Below, one piece after another: positions 1-8,081 of a DNA stretch of 64,000 nt. The notes beneath the pieces were generated by a model, which saw only the letters and a list, made by a program, of their open reading frames with translations, made no database searches and was not told the origin of the DNA. The DNA lies in assembly GCF_002013915.1 (NCBI RefSeq), contig NZ_MBTF01000023.1, positions 531,444 through 595,443 on the forward strand, read 5' to 3'. The stretch's first letter is position 1. Each line of letters begins with the position of its first letter. The position numbers and the translations under genes were made by a program. This stretch comes from Mucilaginibacter pedocola (lineage in GTDB: Bacteria > Bacteroidota > Bacteroidia > Sphingobacteriales > Sphingobacteriaceae).

Positions 1-34
1 GTAGATAAATAGTTGTTTAAATTTATAAGCAAGT

Positions 35-523
35 ATGCGCAAGTTAATTATCATCCCCTCGCTTATTGTGATCATATTCATTGCGGGAGCGATATTGATA
101 TATAACACCCACCCCATAGCGCTAAAATGGGCAACAGGTACTGCAAGAGTATTGGGTAAACCCATCCCTGCTAGCGTTTATACCAACGATAAGCAGGATA
201 GCAGTATATTGGTTTACAAAAATGGAGATGATGGGTATGTTTTAGGACTGAAAAAGTTTGATAAGCAAGGCATGCTGCGCTATATACAAATTTATCCTAA
301 GTACAATTGGGTAGGCCGGCCTGCGGGAACGAGTACCTATGATTATGACATAATAGCCGGCAGGCTGTTCCAAAGCGAAGTTGGCCAAAAAACAAGCAGT
401 TTTAAGGATGACATGAAAGGTTTTGGTATGGACCCGCATCTATCCGTGGCAGGCAAAAACATATCATTTAATGTCCCCTACCAATATCTCGGATATAATA
501 CAATTAAGGTGATACTCAACTAA
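35..523 (+). CDS. Membrane-anchored hypothetical protein
   Basis: I do not recognise this 162-residue protein. It begins with a short basic stretch and one strongly hydrophobic segment at about residues 4-23, which can be a membrane anchor or uncleaved signal. The remaining 135 or so residues are soluble, rich in Tyr, Gly and Lys, and would face the periplasm. No Cys or catalytic motif stands out. The ATG start fits the hydrophobic N-terminus; only 34 bases of upstream sequence are visible, so operon context is unknown. The stop codon lies eight bases before a hairpin-rich repeat element that probably ends the transcript. Confidence 0.6.
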   Translation: MRKLIIIPSLIVIIFIAGAILIYNTHPIALKWATGTARVLGKPIPASVYTNDKQDSSILVYKNGDDGYVLGLKKFDKQGMLRYIQIYPKYNWVGRPAGTSTYDYDIIAGRLFQSEVGQKTSSFKDDMKGFGMDPHLSVAGKNISFNVPYQYLGYNTIKVILN

Positions 524-526
524 GCC

Positions 527-660
527 GATTCGCTACCGCGAGTTTTTAACTCGTGGTATGGCATTGTTGCAGCTTTCAGCTGCTATTTGTCGAAAGCAGG
601 ATGCTTTCGATGTGCACCACCACGAGATACGCTTTCGCTAAATCTCGCGGCAGCGGGAGT
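527..660. repeat. Hairpin-rich inverted-repeat element
   Basis: The outer arms CGCTACCGCGAG (531-542) and CTCGCGGCAGCG (644-655) are imperfect reverse complements. A second pair, ACTCGTGG (549-556) and CCACGAG (620-626), is nested inside. The centre holds two small hairpins: GCAGC/GCTGC around TTTCA (569-583) and CGAAAGCA/TGCTTTCG (591-609). There is no open reading frame of interest. The shape is that of a small non-autonomous mobile or REP-like element; that interpretation is inference. Confidence 0.6.
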
Positions 661-670
661 TGTTTTCATC

Positions 671-707
671 AAGAGATCCTAAAATCAAGCGCATCATGGT
701 TCAGAAA
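671..707. repeat. Dispersed repeat, ATCATGGTTCAG family
   Basis: The segment contains AATCAAGCGCATCATGGTTCAG, the reverse complement of sequence just after the CruF gene (33217-33239) and similar to 55206-55255. It is one of four different repeats packed between the first gene and fabI. Confidence 0.5.
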
Positions 708-716
708 ATACGGGTG

Positions 717-749
717 AGATTTGACAACTTTTAGAAAGTTGTCAAATCT
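717..749. terminator. Perfect 15-bp hairpin
   Basis: AGATTTGACAACTTT (717-731) pairs perfectly with AAAGTTGTCAAATCT (735-749) across a three-base TAG loop. It is symmetric and lacks a long T-run, so it may be a terminator or another dispersed palindrome rather than a gene-specific signal. Confidence 0.45.
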
Positions 750-760
750 TTACGCATGCT

Positions 761-860
761 CGCGTTAGGGATAGGAGCGGAAACCCCACAGCCGCGGGAA
801 GGCCTGAGCGAAGGAAAGGGCGAGGAGTTGCAGTGTATAGCCCGGGCCGAAGGCAACGCC
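761..860. repeat. GC-rich dispersed repeat, GCGTTAGGGATAGGAGCGG family, copy 1
   Basis: This 100-base GC-rich block runs from GCGTTAGGGATAGG to GGCAACGCC and contains GGAAAGGGCGAGGA. Related copies lie at 33309-33391 (same strand, diverged) and 62757-62859 (opposite strand, close match). All three are intergenic, and no convincing protein is encoded. Confidence 0.6.
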
Positions 861-990
861 ATAAAAATTTCTGAACTCGAATTTTAAAAGAATTAGATGA
901 ATTATTCAGAATTTTAAAGCAATCGGGTTGTAGTTGCTTTACCACAAAACCCAACTGCAAACTGCCCTCCGCAAACTGCGAACAAATTTA

Positions 991-998
991 TACCTTTG
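991..998 (+). promoter_or_regulatory. Bacteroidota -7 element for fabI
   Basis: TACCTTTG matches the TAnnTTTG consensus and is 22 bases before the fabI ATG. The -33 position has no clear TTTG, so this is only a partial promoter match. Confidence 0.5.
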
Positions 999-1020
999 CC
1001 CATTATAAAAACCAAAAACA

Positions 1021-1833
1021 ATGGCTTACAATTTATTAAAAGGTAAAAAAGGAATTATTTTCGGGGCGCTTAACGAGCAGTCTATCGCCTGGAAGGTGGC
1101 TCAGCGTTGCCATGCTGAGGGTGCCGAAATAGTTTTAACCAACTCGCCGCTGGCCTTACGCATGGGCGAACTGAATAAACTGGCGGAAGAATGTAATGCC
1201 CCTGTTATTCCGGCTGATGTTACCAGCAATGAGGATGTTACCAACCTGTTCACCAAAAGCATGGAGCATTTTGGCGGCGGTGTTGATTTTGTGCTGCACT
1301 CGATAGGTATGAGCGTTAACGTGCGCAAAAACATTCACTATACCGAAAACAACTACGATTTTACCCACAAGGGTTTTGATATTTCGGCACTGAGCTTTCA
1401 CCGAGTTTTGCAAACAGCCATGAAACTGGATGCAATAAACGAGTGGGGTTCGGTATTGGCCTTAACTTACATTGCGGCCCAGCGCGTATTCCCTGATTAT
1501 AACGATATGGCCGATAACAAAGCGTACCTGGAAAGCATTGCCCGTAACTTTGGTTACCAGTATGGTGTTAAAAAACACGTACGTGTGAACACCATTTCGC
1601 AATCGCCAACCCGCACTACTGCAGGTAACGGTGTAAAAGGCTTTGATGGCTTTGTAAACTACGCCGAAAAGATGAGCCCGCTTGGCAATGCTGATGCCGA
1701 CCAATGCGCAGATTACGTAGTAACCCTGTTTAGCGACCTTACCCGTATGGTTACCATGCAGAACTTGTTCCACGATGGTGGTTTCTCGTTCACCGGCGTA
1801 ACCCAGGCGGTTATTGAGCAAATGGAGAAGTAA
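1021..1833 (+). CDS. fabI: Enoyl-[acyl-carrier-protein] reductase (NADH), FabI
   Basis: FabI performs the last reduction in each cycle of type II fatty-acid synthesis, turning trans-2-enoyl-ACP into acyl-ACP with NADH in the cytoplasm. The 270-residue length is normal. The N-terminal nucleotide-binding region has the FabI-type GxxxxxSIAW pattern (GALNEQSIAW, residues 15-24), and the active-site Tyr-x6-Lys is Tyr160 and Lys167 (YNDMADNK). The SxTRT-like stretch SQSPTRTTAG belongs to the substrate loop. The gene is monocistronic, with a TACCTTTG promoter element before it and a strong hairpin terminator after it. The C-terminus ends normally, directly before a GGCCTCCCCTGAAGGGG repeat. Confidence 0.95.
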   Translation: MAYNLLKGKKGIIFGALNEQSIAWKVAQRCHAEGAEIVLTNSPLALRMGELNKLAEECNAPVIPADVTSNEDVTNLFTKSMEHFGGGVDFVLHSIGMSVNVRKNIHYTENNYDFTHKGFDISALSFHRVLQTAMKLDAINEWGSVLALTYIAAQRVFPDYNDMADNKAYLESIARNFGYQYGVKKHVRVNTISQSPTRTTAGNGVKGFDGFVNYAEKMSPLGNADADQCADYVVTLFSDLTRMVTMQNLFHDGGFSFTGVTQAVIEQMEK

Positions 1834-1929
1834 TCAGCCCCACCCGGCCTCCCCTGAAGGGGAGGAGATAAAATATGCGAGCTTCTAAAAGTCTCTCCGC
1901 TAACCAGTGGAGGAGATTTAGAGGGAGCT
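1834..1929. repeat. CCCCTGAAGGGG repeat with right-hand AACCAGTGGAGG end
   Basis: The left part carries AGCCCCACCCGGCC and CCCCTGAAGGGG; the right part carries CTCTCCGCTAACCAGTGGAGG. The same two-part arrangement recurs around 35553-35720, 35867-35979, 37072-37230 and 61124-61250. This copy starts directly after the fabI stop codon. Confidence 0.6.
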
Positions 1930-1932
1930 AAC

Positions 1933-1961
1933 AAAAAAGGCACCCAACCGGTGCCTTTTTC
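1933..1961 (+). terminator. Rho-independent terminator of fabI
   Basis: An A-run precedes GGCACC (1939-1944), a CAACC loop and GGTGCC (1950-1955), followed by TTTTTCTTTTTT. The hairpin plus T-run fits transcription leaving fabI. Confidence 0.8.
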
Positions 1962-2030
1962 TTTTTTGAAAATTTACTGAACATATATGAGGAAACTTTC
2001 CGCGGGTTAGGCGGAAAGTTGGGGAAGCCC

Positions 2031-2432
2031 TTACTGGTTAGAGTCGATCAATACAACTTTAACGTTGCCGTTACCGGGGTTGGGTGTGGTTAAGTTACCA
2101 TCATAAGCTTGTGCATAAATAGTGAGCAAGCCACGTTCGTGAATGTAGCTATAGCTTACGCCATTGAATACTTCGGGTATTTGCTCGTATACACCATTGG
2201 TGAACGATAGGTAAACCAATACGCCTGCATTATCGTTGGCATAGCTATCAAGTTCGGGCATGTTAATGGATTGTTTCCAGGTTTTGCCATTATCAAGGGT
2301 AGTCCATTGGTTGGTGCTCACGCTGGTAAGGATAGTAAGGTTGTTGTTAGGCGCTACTACGTTGTCTTTTTGGCAGGATGATGCCGTCAATACAACGATT
2401 GCCAGGCATAGGATAGATAGAATTCGTTTCAT
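2031..2432 (-). CDS. Putative lipoprotein
   Basis: This 133-residue protein has a classic lipoprotein signal: a basic start, a hydrophobic stretch, and TASSC with the modified Cys at residue 20, followed by QKDN. Bacteroidota lipoproteins with CxKD often reach the outer membrane. The mature part is a small, probably beta-rich domain of unknown function, with a recognisable pattern of alternating hydrophobic residues near the C-terminus (VKVVLIDSN). It is divergent to the next gene and shares no operon. I do not assign a function. Confidence 0.65.
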   Translation of the reverse strand: MKRILSILCLAIVVLTASSCQKDNVVAPNNNLTILTSVSTNQWTTLDNGKTWKQSINMPELDSYANDNAGVLVYLSFTNGVYEQIPEVFNGVSYSYIHERGLLTIYAQAYDGNLTTPNPGNGNVKVVLIDSNQ

Positions 2433-2520
2433 AATAATTGTGCTGTTTATATTGGTATGAACAATTTTAACAGGAAAGGTTTAACGGCTTTTGTAATTAT
2501 TATATTTGGTAAATAACCTT

Positions 2521-3564
2521 ATGAAACAATACCTGCTTTTTTTGCTGCTTTTGCCGCTTACTGCGTTTTCGCAAGTTAAAATTACCGGCAAGGTTTTGAA
2601 CGCCACGGGCGGCAAGCCATTAGGGAATGTGAGTGTGTTCTTAAGTAACGCTACTGTGGGCAGCAAAACGACCGACGACGGCACATTTACGCTATACAAT
2701 GTGCGCCCCGGGCAATACGAGCTGGTAGCATCGGCTGTGGGTTATAGCACTTACCATATTGTTGTATTGGCCGCCAACGCCGATATCACTGTGGCCGACA
2801 TTAAGCTTGAGGCGAAAACAACCGAGTTAAAAGAGGTGGCCATTACCGGCGAAAACGACTGGGAGAAGAATTTTGCAAAGTTTAAAACCCAATTTTTGGG
2901 TACCTCGGAAGCTGCTGCCGAATGTAAGTTGACAAACTACGATGCCCTTACGTTAGATTACGACAAGCAGACGGGCAAACTAAGCGGCTCATCTAACGAT
3001 TTTATTGAACTGGAGAATAAATACCTTGGTTATAAAATTAAGTACTTGCTTGCCTCTTTCGATTGGGATGAGCGGGGAGGGGTCTTATATTTTGCAGGAT
3101 CGTCGGTTTTTGAGGATATGAATGGTTCTGCATCACAAAAAAAGCGATGGCAGAAGCGGCGCAAAGAAGCCTACGAAGGGTCGAGTATGCAATTTTTACG
3201 CGGATTGGTTAGCGATAGCATAGAATTGAAAGATTTTAAGGCTTACCGACTTATCAGAAAACCCAACCCGCAGTCGAAAGGCCTTTCTGATAAATATATA
3301 CAAACGCTGATTAATAAGCCATTGGAAAAGTCGGAATTTTTGCGCCCCACCAATCTTTCCGGTATATATGCTATTAGCTTTAAAGATTGCCTGTCTATCA
3401 AATATAAAAGCAACCGGTCAACAGTAGTAACCATCAAAAGCGACTACGCCTTTTTCGACCTGAACGGCATCATTGCAAACCCTGCCGATGTTTTTTTTGA
3501 AGGCGCATGGGGCCTCAACCGTATGGCCGAGATGCTGCCGGTAGATTATGCGGTAGAGAAATAA
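2521..3564 (+). CDS. Secreted protein with carboxypeptidase-like regulatory domain
   Basis: The 347-residue product starts with a signal peptide (MKQYLLFLLLLPLTAFSQ). Residues about 20-105 form a CarboxypepD_reg-like beta-sandwich, shown by KITGKVLN..GKPLGNVSVFLSN, a TTDDGTFTLYNVRPG turn and a GYSTY end. The remaining 240 residues are a less conserved domain common in hypothetical Bacteroidota surface proteins. There is no TonB plug or barrel, so this is not a SusC-type receptor. I chose the ATG at 2521 because the upstream TTG would put polar residues before the signal peptide. It is probably periplasmic or outer-membrane associated; substrate unknown. Confidence 0.7.
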   Translation: MKQYLLFLLLLPLTAFSQVKITGKVLNATGGKPLGNVSVFLSNATVGSKTTDDGTFTLYNVRPGQYELVASAVGYSTYHIVVLAANADITVADIKLEAKTTELKEVAITGENDWEKNFAKFKTQFLGTSEAAAECKLTNYDALTLDYDKQTGKLSGSSNDFIELENKYLGYKIKYLLASFDWDERGGVLYFAGSSVFEDMNGSASQKKRWQKRRKEAYEGSSMQFLRGLVSDSIELKDFKAYRLIRKPNPQSKGLSDKYIQTLINKPLEKSEFLRPTNLSGIYAISFKDCLSIKYKSNRSTVVTIKSDYAFFDLNGIIANPADVFFEGAWGLNRMAEMLPVDYAVEK

Positions 3565-3582
3565 TTTTCGCCCCCAGCAATG

Positions 3583-4194
3583 TTACTCAGTACCACCTAC
3601 CACAAGATTTCCAATGTTCGTATCCAATTGCGCTATCACTTTCCCGAAGGATTTGTTAAACATCCATTTACCTGCCATATAACCGAGCGGAGGTAATATA
3701 ATGACACAGGCAATCAGCACCCACCAAGCGCTTGGCTTGTCCATAAAGGTAGTAACATCTTTACCGGAGGCAAATACGCCACCCCACAGATAGCCGCCTG
3801 CTGCGCTGAAGGGATAGATAATAGCTGATACCCGCATTTGTATCCGCATCCAAGAGTTAAGGGCGTTGCGGTTGCGTTTTAGTTCGGCCAGTAAGTTATC
3901 TGCCAATACATCATCATCTACCGAGCGGTAAAGTTGCCGGGCACTTAGTAAGCCCCAAAGCGTAAACAAAAGAGTGATGCCAATTAAGGCTCGTATTTGC
4001 CAGTAGTTAAAAAAATACAGGATGCAAACATACATGCCTATGCAAATACCCACGCCCACCATATTTTGAATAAGGAGTTTCTTCATCCGTTTTAGCGGAC
4101 TATTTTGCTCCGGCTTTAGTTGCGCTATACCCTGTACTTCGGGCAAACCTGCGGTTTCCGGTTGGTGCCCTTTCCATATTTGTTCAATATCCAT
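3583..4194 (-). CDS. Membrane protein of the sigma-factor operon
   Basis: The product of 203 residues has a hydrophilic N-terminal 40 residues, then about four membrane segments: two around residues 43-85 and two around 125-175. Its gene begins three bases after the ECF sigma-factor stop codon, so the two are surely co-transcribed. That position and topology suggest a membrane-bound anti-sigma or sensing partner, but I see no recognised anti-sigma domain and no zinc-binding HxxxCxxC motif. Function is inference from context only. Confidence 0.55.
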   Translation of the reverse strand: MDIEQIWKGHQPETAGLPEVQGIAQLKPEQNSPLKRMKKLLIQNMVGVGICIGMYVCILYFFNYWQIRALIGITLLFTLWGLLSARQLYRSVDDDVLADNLLAELKRNRNALNSWMRIQMRVSAIIYPFSAAGGYLWGGVFASGKDVTTFMDKPSAWWVLIACVIILPPLGYMAGKWMFNKSFGKVIAQLDTNIGNLVVGGTE

Positions 4195-4197
4195 GGC

Positions 4198-4677
4198 TTA
4201 ACTTGCTTTTAAAATGTTTTGTAATTGATCTTTTATCCGGTGCAGCTTTACGCCTATGTAATTTGCGGTAATACCAAGCACGCTTGCAATTTCGGGGTTG
4301 GCGTAACCCTCCAGATGCATAGTAATTATTACCCTATCCACATCAGCCAATTGCCTTATAGCTGCATATAGTTGATGCACTTCTTCCCTTTGCTCGGTTT
4401 GCGGCGCTACGGGGATGACGAATTGCTCTATAGAATCGGTATAGCTTACCGGCCGTGTTCTGCGGTTTATAGTGAAGATAGTGTTAATAGCCACCTGGTA
4501 AAGCCATGTGCTGAATTTGGCTTCCTGCCTAAAACCCTTTTGACCATTCCAGGCGTTTAATAGTATCTCCTGGTAAAGGTCGTTACGGTCAGTTACCGAA
4601 TAAGCGTAGAGGTTTATCAGCTTAAGGATAAGCCCATGGCAGCTTTTTACCTGCGTTAAAAATTCCTGCTCTTCCAA
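4198..4677 (-). CDS. ECF-type RNA polymerase sigma factor
   Basis: This 159-residue protein has sigma-70 region 2 at about residues 15-80, including YQEILLNAWNGQ and FSTWLYQVAINT, and region 4 at about 100-155 with a helix-turn-helix (ANPEIASVLGITANYIGVKLHRIKD read in two parts). There is no region 1 or 3, as usual for extracytoplasmic-function sigma factors. The only plausible start is TTG at 4677; no in-frame ATG precedes region 2. The TTG directly follows the stop of the upstream small gene, so translation is likely coupled. It should direct RNA polymerase to a small stress or envelope regulon, probably including its own operon. Confidence 0.85.
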   Translation of the reverse strand: MEEQEFLTQVKSCHGLILKLINLYAYSVTDRNDLYQEILLNAWNGQKGFRQEAKFSTWLYQVAINTIFTINRRTRPVSYTDSIEQFVIPVAPQTEQREEVHQLYAAIRQLADVDRVIITMHLEGYANPEIASVLGITANYIGVKLHRIKDQLQNILKAS

Positions 4678-4944
4678 TTAAAGTTTAGATAAAATTTGGT
4701 AAAGCATTGCTCCTAATAACACAACAAAGTGGAGTACAAACCATGTGCGTTGCCACAGGGGGCGTTCTGTAAACTTATTATGATTACCGGGCATAGCAAC
4801 CAAACTAATGCCGAGCATAGCAAAACCATATTGCCATTCTTTTAGCACGAACAGCACAATAGCGGTAATTAACAGGCAACCATAAGCGATCAAGCTATAT
4901 CTCGCCGGGCAAATTTGTACAGATGGAGTTGATAAAGTTTTCAT
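4678..4944 (-). CDS. Small membrane protein upstream of sigma factor
   Basis: An 88-residue protein with about three hydrophobic segments: residues 18-35, 38-52 and 68-85. It leads a three-gene operon with the ECF sigma factor and a second membrane protein. The stop codon abuts the TTG start of the sigma gene without a gap. No known domain is visible; a role in sensing or anchoring for the sigma factor is only a guess. Confidence 0.55.
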   Translation of the reverse strand: MKTLSTPSVQICPARYSLIAYGCLLITAIVLFVLKEWQYGFAMLGISLVAMPGNHNKFTERPLWQRTWFVLHFVVLLGAMLYQILSKL

Positions 4945-5045
4945 ATTTCATTTTTGCAATAAGTACCATCCGGAAGCAAATTATTACATGATGGCTAAAA
5001 TAAATTAAAATAAGCCGCTGATATGATTATGATTGGGTGTAGCAC

Positions 5046-5080
5046 AAAAAAGCCCGCTTACTTTCGTAAACGGGCTTGAA
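5046..5080 (-). terminator. Terminator of clpC
   Basis: On the minus strand GCCCGTTTAC and GTAAGCGGGC form a 10-bp stem closed by a GAAA tetraloop, followed by TTTTTTG. It lies 22 bases after the clpC stop codon and fits a strong intrinsic terminator. Confidence 0.85.
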
Positions 5081-5102
5081 TATTTAATGAAGCTTAAGCA
5101 GC

Positions 5103-7643
5103 TTATTGTTGTTGCTCTTCGGGCGTTTTGTCTTCGCCGGCGGCTTTGTTTTTGGCTATAACTTTTACCTGTTCGGTTTCTTTGTCAAAGTCAACTTCCA
5201 TTACATCGCCTTCGGTAAGTTCGCCTTTCAGTATTTCTTCGGCAATTGGATCTTCCAGGTATTTCTGGATGGCGCGTTTAAGCGGGCGTGCACCAAATTG
5301 CGAATCGTAACCTTTGTCGGCAATAAAGTCCTTAGCTGCAAGGGTCAGTTCAATTTTGAAACCAAGGCTGTTCACACGACCAAATAAGGCTGCCAGTTCG
5401 ATATCGATAATTTTGAATATCTCATCTTTACCCAGCGAGTTGAACACTATAACATCGTCGATACGGTTCAGGAACTCAGGAGCGAAAGCGCGTTTCAAAG
5501 CATTCTCGATCACGCCACGTGAGTGTGCATCTGCCTGTGTTGCTTTTGCATTGGTAGTAAAACCAACACCCTGGCCAAAATCTTTTAACTGGCGTGCGCC
5601 AATGTTAGATGTCATGATGATGATGGTATTCCTGAAGTCAACCTTGCGGCCTAATGAGTCGGTCAGCTGGCCTTCATCCAATACTTGCAGCAGTATGTTG
5701 AACACATCAGGGTGAGCTTTTTCTATCTCATCCAACAATACTACAGCATATGGTTTGCGGCGTACTTTTTCGGTAAGCTGCCCACCTTCTTCGTAACCTA
5801 CGTAGCCCGGAGGCGCACCTACTAAGCGCGACACGGCGAATTTCTCCATGTATTCGCTCATGTCTATTTGGATCAGTGCATCCTCGGTATCAAACATAAA
5901 GCGGGCAAGCTCTTTAGCAAGCTCCGTTTTACCAACACCGGTAGGGCCTAAGAAAATGAACGAGCCTATTGGTTTTTTAGGATCCTTCAAGCCTGCACGG
6001 GTGCGCTGAATGGCGCGGGTCAGCTTTTTAATAGCATCATCCTGGCCAATGATTTTGCCCGAAATAGTATCGGTCATGTTCAGCAATTTCAGGCTGTCGG
6101 CCTGGCCTACGCGTTGTACCGGTATGCCGGTCATCATAGCCACTACTTCGGCAACGTTATCTTCAGATACGGTGTAGCGTTTAGATTTTGTTTCGGCTTC
6201 CCAAACGGCTTTAGCCTGGTCAAGCTCCTCTAACAGGTGCTTCTCGGTATCGCGCAGTTTGGCTGCTTCTTCGTATTTCTGGCTGCGAACAACCTTATTC
6301 TTTTCAATTTTTATCTGCTCTATCTTCTGCTCAATATCCAGTATCTGTTGTGGTACGTGGATATTGGTTAAGTGAACACGCGAGCCCGATTCGTCAAGCG
6401 CATCAATAGCTTTGTCCGGTAAAAACCTGTCTGTAATGTAGCGGGTGGTTAAAGCCACGCAGGCGTTGATAGCCTCATCGGTGTAAGTTACGCCGTGGTG
6501 CTCTTCGTATTTCTCTTTAATGCGGTTCAGTATCTCAACGGTTTCATCAGGTGTAGCAGGTTCTACCATTACCTTTTGGAAACGGCGGTCTAAAGCGCCA
6601 TCTTTTTCGATGTACTGGCGGTACTCATCAAGCGTTGTTGCGCCAATGCATTGTATCTCTCCACGGGCCAAAGCCGGTTTAAACATGTTAGAGGCATCAA
6701 GCGAGCCTGATGCGCCGCCTGCACCAACAATGGTATGTATCTCGTCGATGAAGAGGATAACGTCCGGAGATTTCTCCAACTCGTTCATCACAGCTTTCAT
6801 ACGCTCCTCGAACTGGCCACGGTATTTGGTACCGGCTACCAGCGAGGCAAGATCTAAAGTTACCACGCGTTTGTTGAACAACACACGCGATACTTTACGC
6901 TGAACAATGCGCAATGCCAAACCTTCGGCAATGGCGCTTTTACCTACGCCGGGTTCGCCTATCAGGATAGGGTTATTCTTTTTACGGCGGCTCAGGATCT
7001 GCGATACACGTTCTATCTCTTTTTCGCGGCCTACAATAGGGTCAAGCTTGCCTTCTTCGGCAGCTTTGGTCAGGTCGCGGCCAAAGTTATCCAGCACCGG
7101 GGTTTTTGATTTGATATCCGATACCTTTTTTGGTTGGGTAAAGTTGTCGTCTTCTTTAAAGTCGTCGTCGCCACCGGTTGATGATCCGGGCATCTCGTCG
7201 GTAACGTCGTTTTTATGCGATTCTACTTCGCTCTTAAATACTTCGTAATTCACGCTGAATTGAGTCAAAATCTGCGAAGCTATATTATCTTCATCGCGAA
7301 GGATAGAGAGCAGCAGGTGCTCGGTACCTATAACATCGCTTTTAAATATTTTCGCTTCCAGGTAGGTGATTTTTAATACTTTTTCGGCCTGTTTGGTTAA
7401 GGGTATACTGCCTATATGTACGTTGGTGCCAATGGTGCCTTTTACGGCATCTTCCACAGCACGGCGTAATTTGGCGGTATCAACAGTTAGCCCTTTTAAT
7501 AATTTGATTGCCACGCCATCGCCATCGCGAATAAGGCCGAGCAAAAGGTGCTCCGTTCCAATATAATCGTGGCCAAGGCGCAACGCCTCTTCCCTGCTGT
7601 ACTGAATCACATCTTTTACCCGCGGCGAAAATTTAGCTTCCAT
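5103..7643 (-). CDS. clpC: ATP-dependent Clp protease ATP-binding subunit ClpC
   Basis: ClpC is a hexameric AAA+ unfoldase that feeds damaged or tagged proteins to ClpP in the cytoplasm. The 846-residue protein has two Clp N-repeats (about 1-140), a first AAA+ module with Walker A GEPGVGKS (229-236) and Walker B VILFIDE, a UVR/middle segment (about 445-480, KNKVVRSQKYEEAAKLRD), and a second module with Walker A GPTGVGKT (566-573). The UVR motif and two N-repeats separate it from ClpB. The C-terminal tail is acidic and Gln-rich. It stands alone, with no mcsA/mcsB or ctsR neighbours, as usual in Bacteroidota. A hairpin terminator follows. Confidence 0.95.
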   Translation of the reverse strand: MEAKFSPRVKDVIQYSREEALRLGHDYIGTEHLLLGLIRDGDGVAIKLLKGLTVDTAKLRRAVEDAVKGTIGTNVHIGSIPLTKQAEKVLKITYLEAKIFKSDVIGTEHLLLSILRDEDNIASQILTQFSVNYEVFKSEVESHKNDVTDEMPGSSTGGDDDFKEDDNFTQPKKVSDIKSKTPVLDNFGRDLTKAAEEGKLDPIVGREKEIERVSQILSRRKKNNPILIGEPGVGKSAIAEGLALRIVQRKVSRVLFNKRVVTLDLASLVAGTKYRGQFEERMKAVMNELEKSPDVILFIDEIHTIVGAGGASGSLDASNMFKPALARGEIQCIGATTLDEYRQYIEKDGALDRRFQKVMVEPATPDETVEILNRIKEKYEEHHGVTYTDEAINACVALTTRYITDRFLPDKAIDALDESGSRVHLTNIHVPQQILDIEQKIEQIKIEKNKVVRSQKYEEAAKLRDTEKHLLEELDQAKAVWEAETKSKRYTVSEDNVAEVVAMMTGIPVQRVGQADSLKLLNMTDTISGKIIGQDDAIKKLTRAIQRTRAGLKDPKKPIGSFIFLGPTGVGKTELAKELARFMFDTEDALIQIDMSEYMEKFAVSRLVGAPPGYVGYEEGGQLTEKVRRKPYAVVLLDEIEKAHPDVFNILLQVLDEGQLTDSLGRKVDFRNTIIIMTSNIGARQLKDFGQGVGFTTNAKATQADAHSRGVIENALKRAFAPEFLNRIDDVIVFNSLGKDEIFKIIDIELAALFGRVNSLGFKIELTLAAKDFIADKGYDSQFGARPLKRAIQKYLEDPIAEEILKGELTEGDVMEVDFDKETEQVKVIAKNKAAGEDKTPEEQQQ

Positions 7644-8081
7644 ATATACCTTTCTGATTATGATCGTCCTAATCTATAAAATTATCTCTGTTAAACAAGG
7701 CGTTCGTTTTTAGATTTATCAACAATGTTGCCAACTTTTTACCCTTTTTGCAAACAGACAGTTTTATGAAGAAAGCCCTGTTTAAACGGAATATGAATAT
7801 AGCAGTTTTTGTTTTTTAAACTTTAGAAACACCTGTGCATCAGCCCCAATACGGCAATTGTTTATGTTATGAGCTGCTTTTGCCGGTTTAGTTTAACCTG
7901 TGTAACAAATTGCCCGTTTTTATGAAGTTTGCGGGCAAATAGTCACGTTTTGTATGACAATACGGCATGCGTTAATTTTGCCCCGCCGTATGTTAAGCCA
8001 TTATTAGCAAACCAAAACAATTGTAATGTAATATACAAGTTATCGGATGAATTTTGCGTGAAAATTTACAATGGAATTGTT
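7644..8081. other. Intergenic region between clpC and the toxin gene
   Basis: This 438-base stretch contains the upstream region of clpC (minus strand) and a good plus-strand promoter-like pair at 7949-7980. No protein of convincing composition follows that promoter before the minus-strand toxin gene. I see no hairpin terminator or tRNA. Confidence 0.4.
7949..7980 (+). promoter_or_regulatory. Orphan promoter-like pair
   Basis: TTTG at 7949-7952 and TAATTTTG at 7973-7980 are separated by 20 bases, a good match to the Bacteroidota vegetative promoter. The next plus-strand gene, ettA, is 920 bases away across an oppositely oriented toxin-antitoxin pair, so the transcript, if real, would be a short RNA or antisense to the toxin gene. 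Confidence 0.35.

Noticed and set aside
742..960. 72-codon minus-strand frame
   Set aside because: Made mostly of the GC-rich repeat at 761-860; no family.
5314..7248. Several plus-strand frames opposite clpC
   Set aside because: They are Ser/Arg-rich shadows of a strongly conserved gene.
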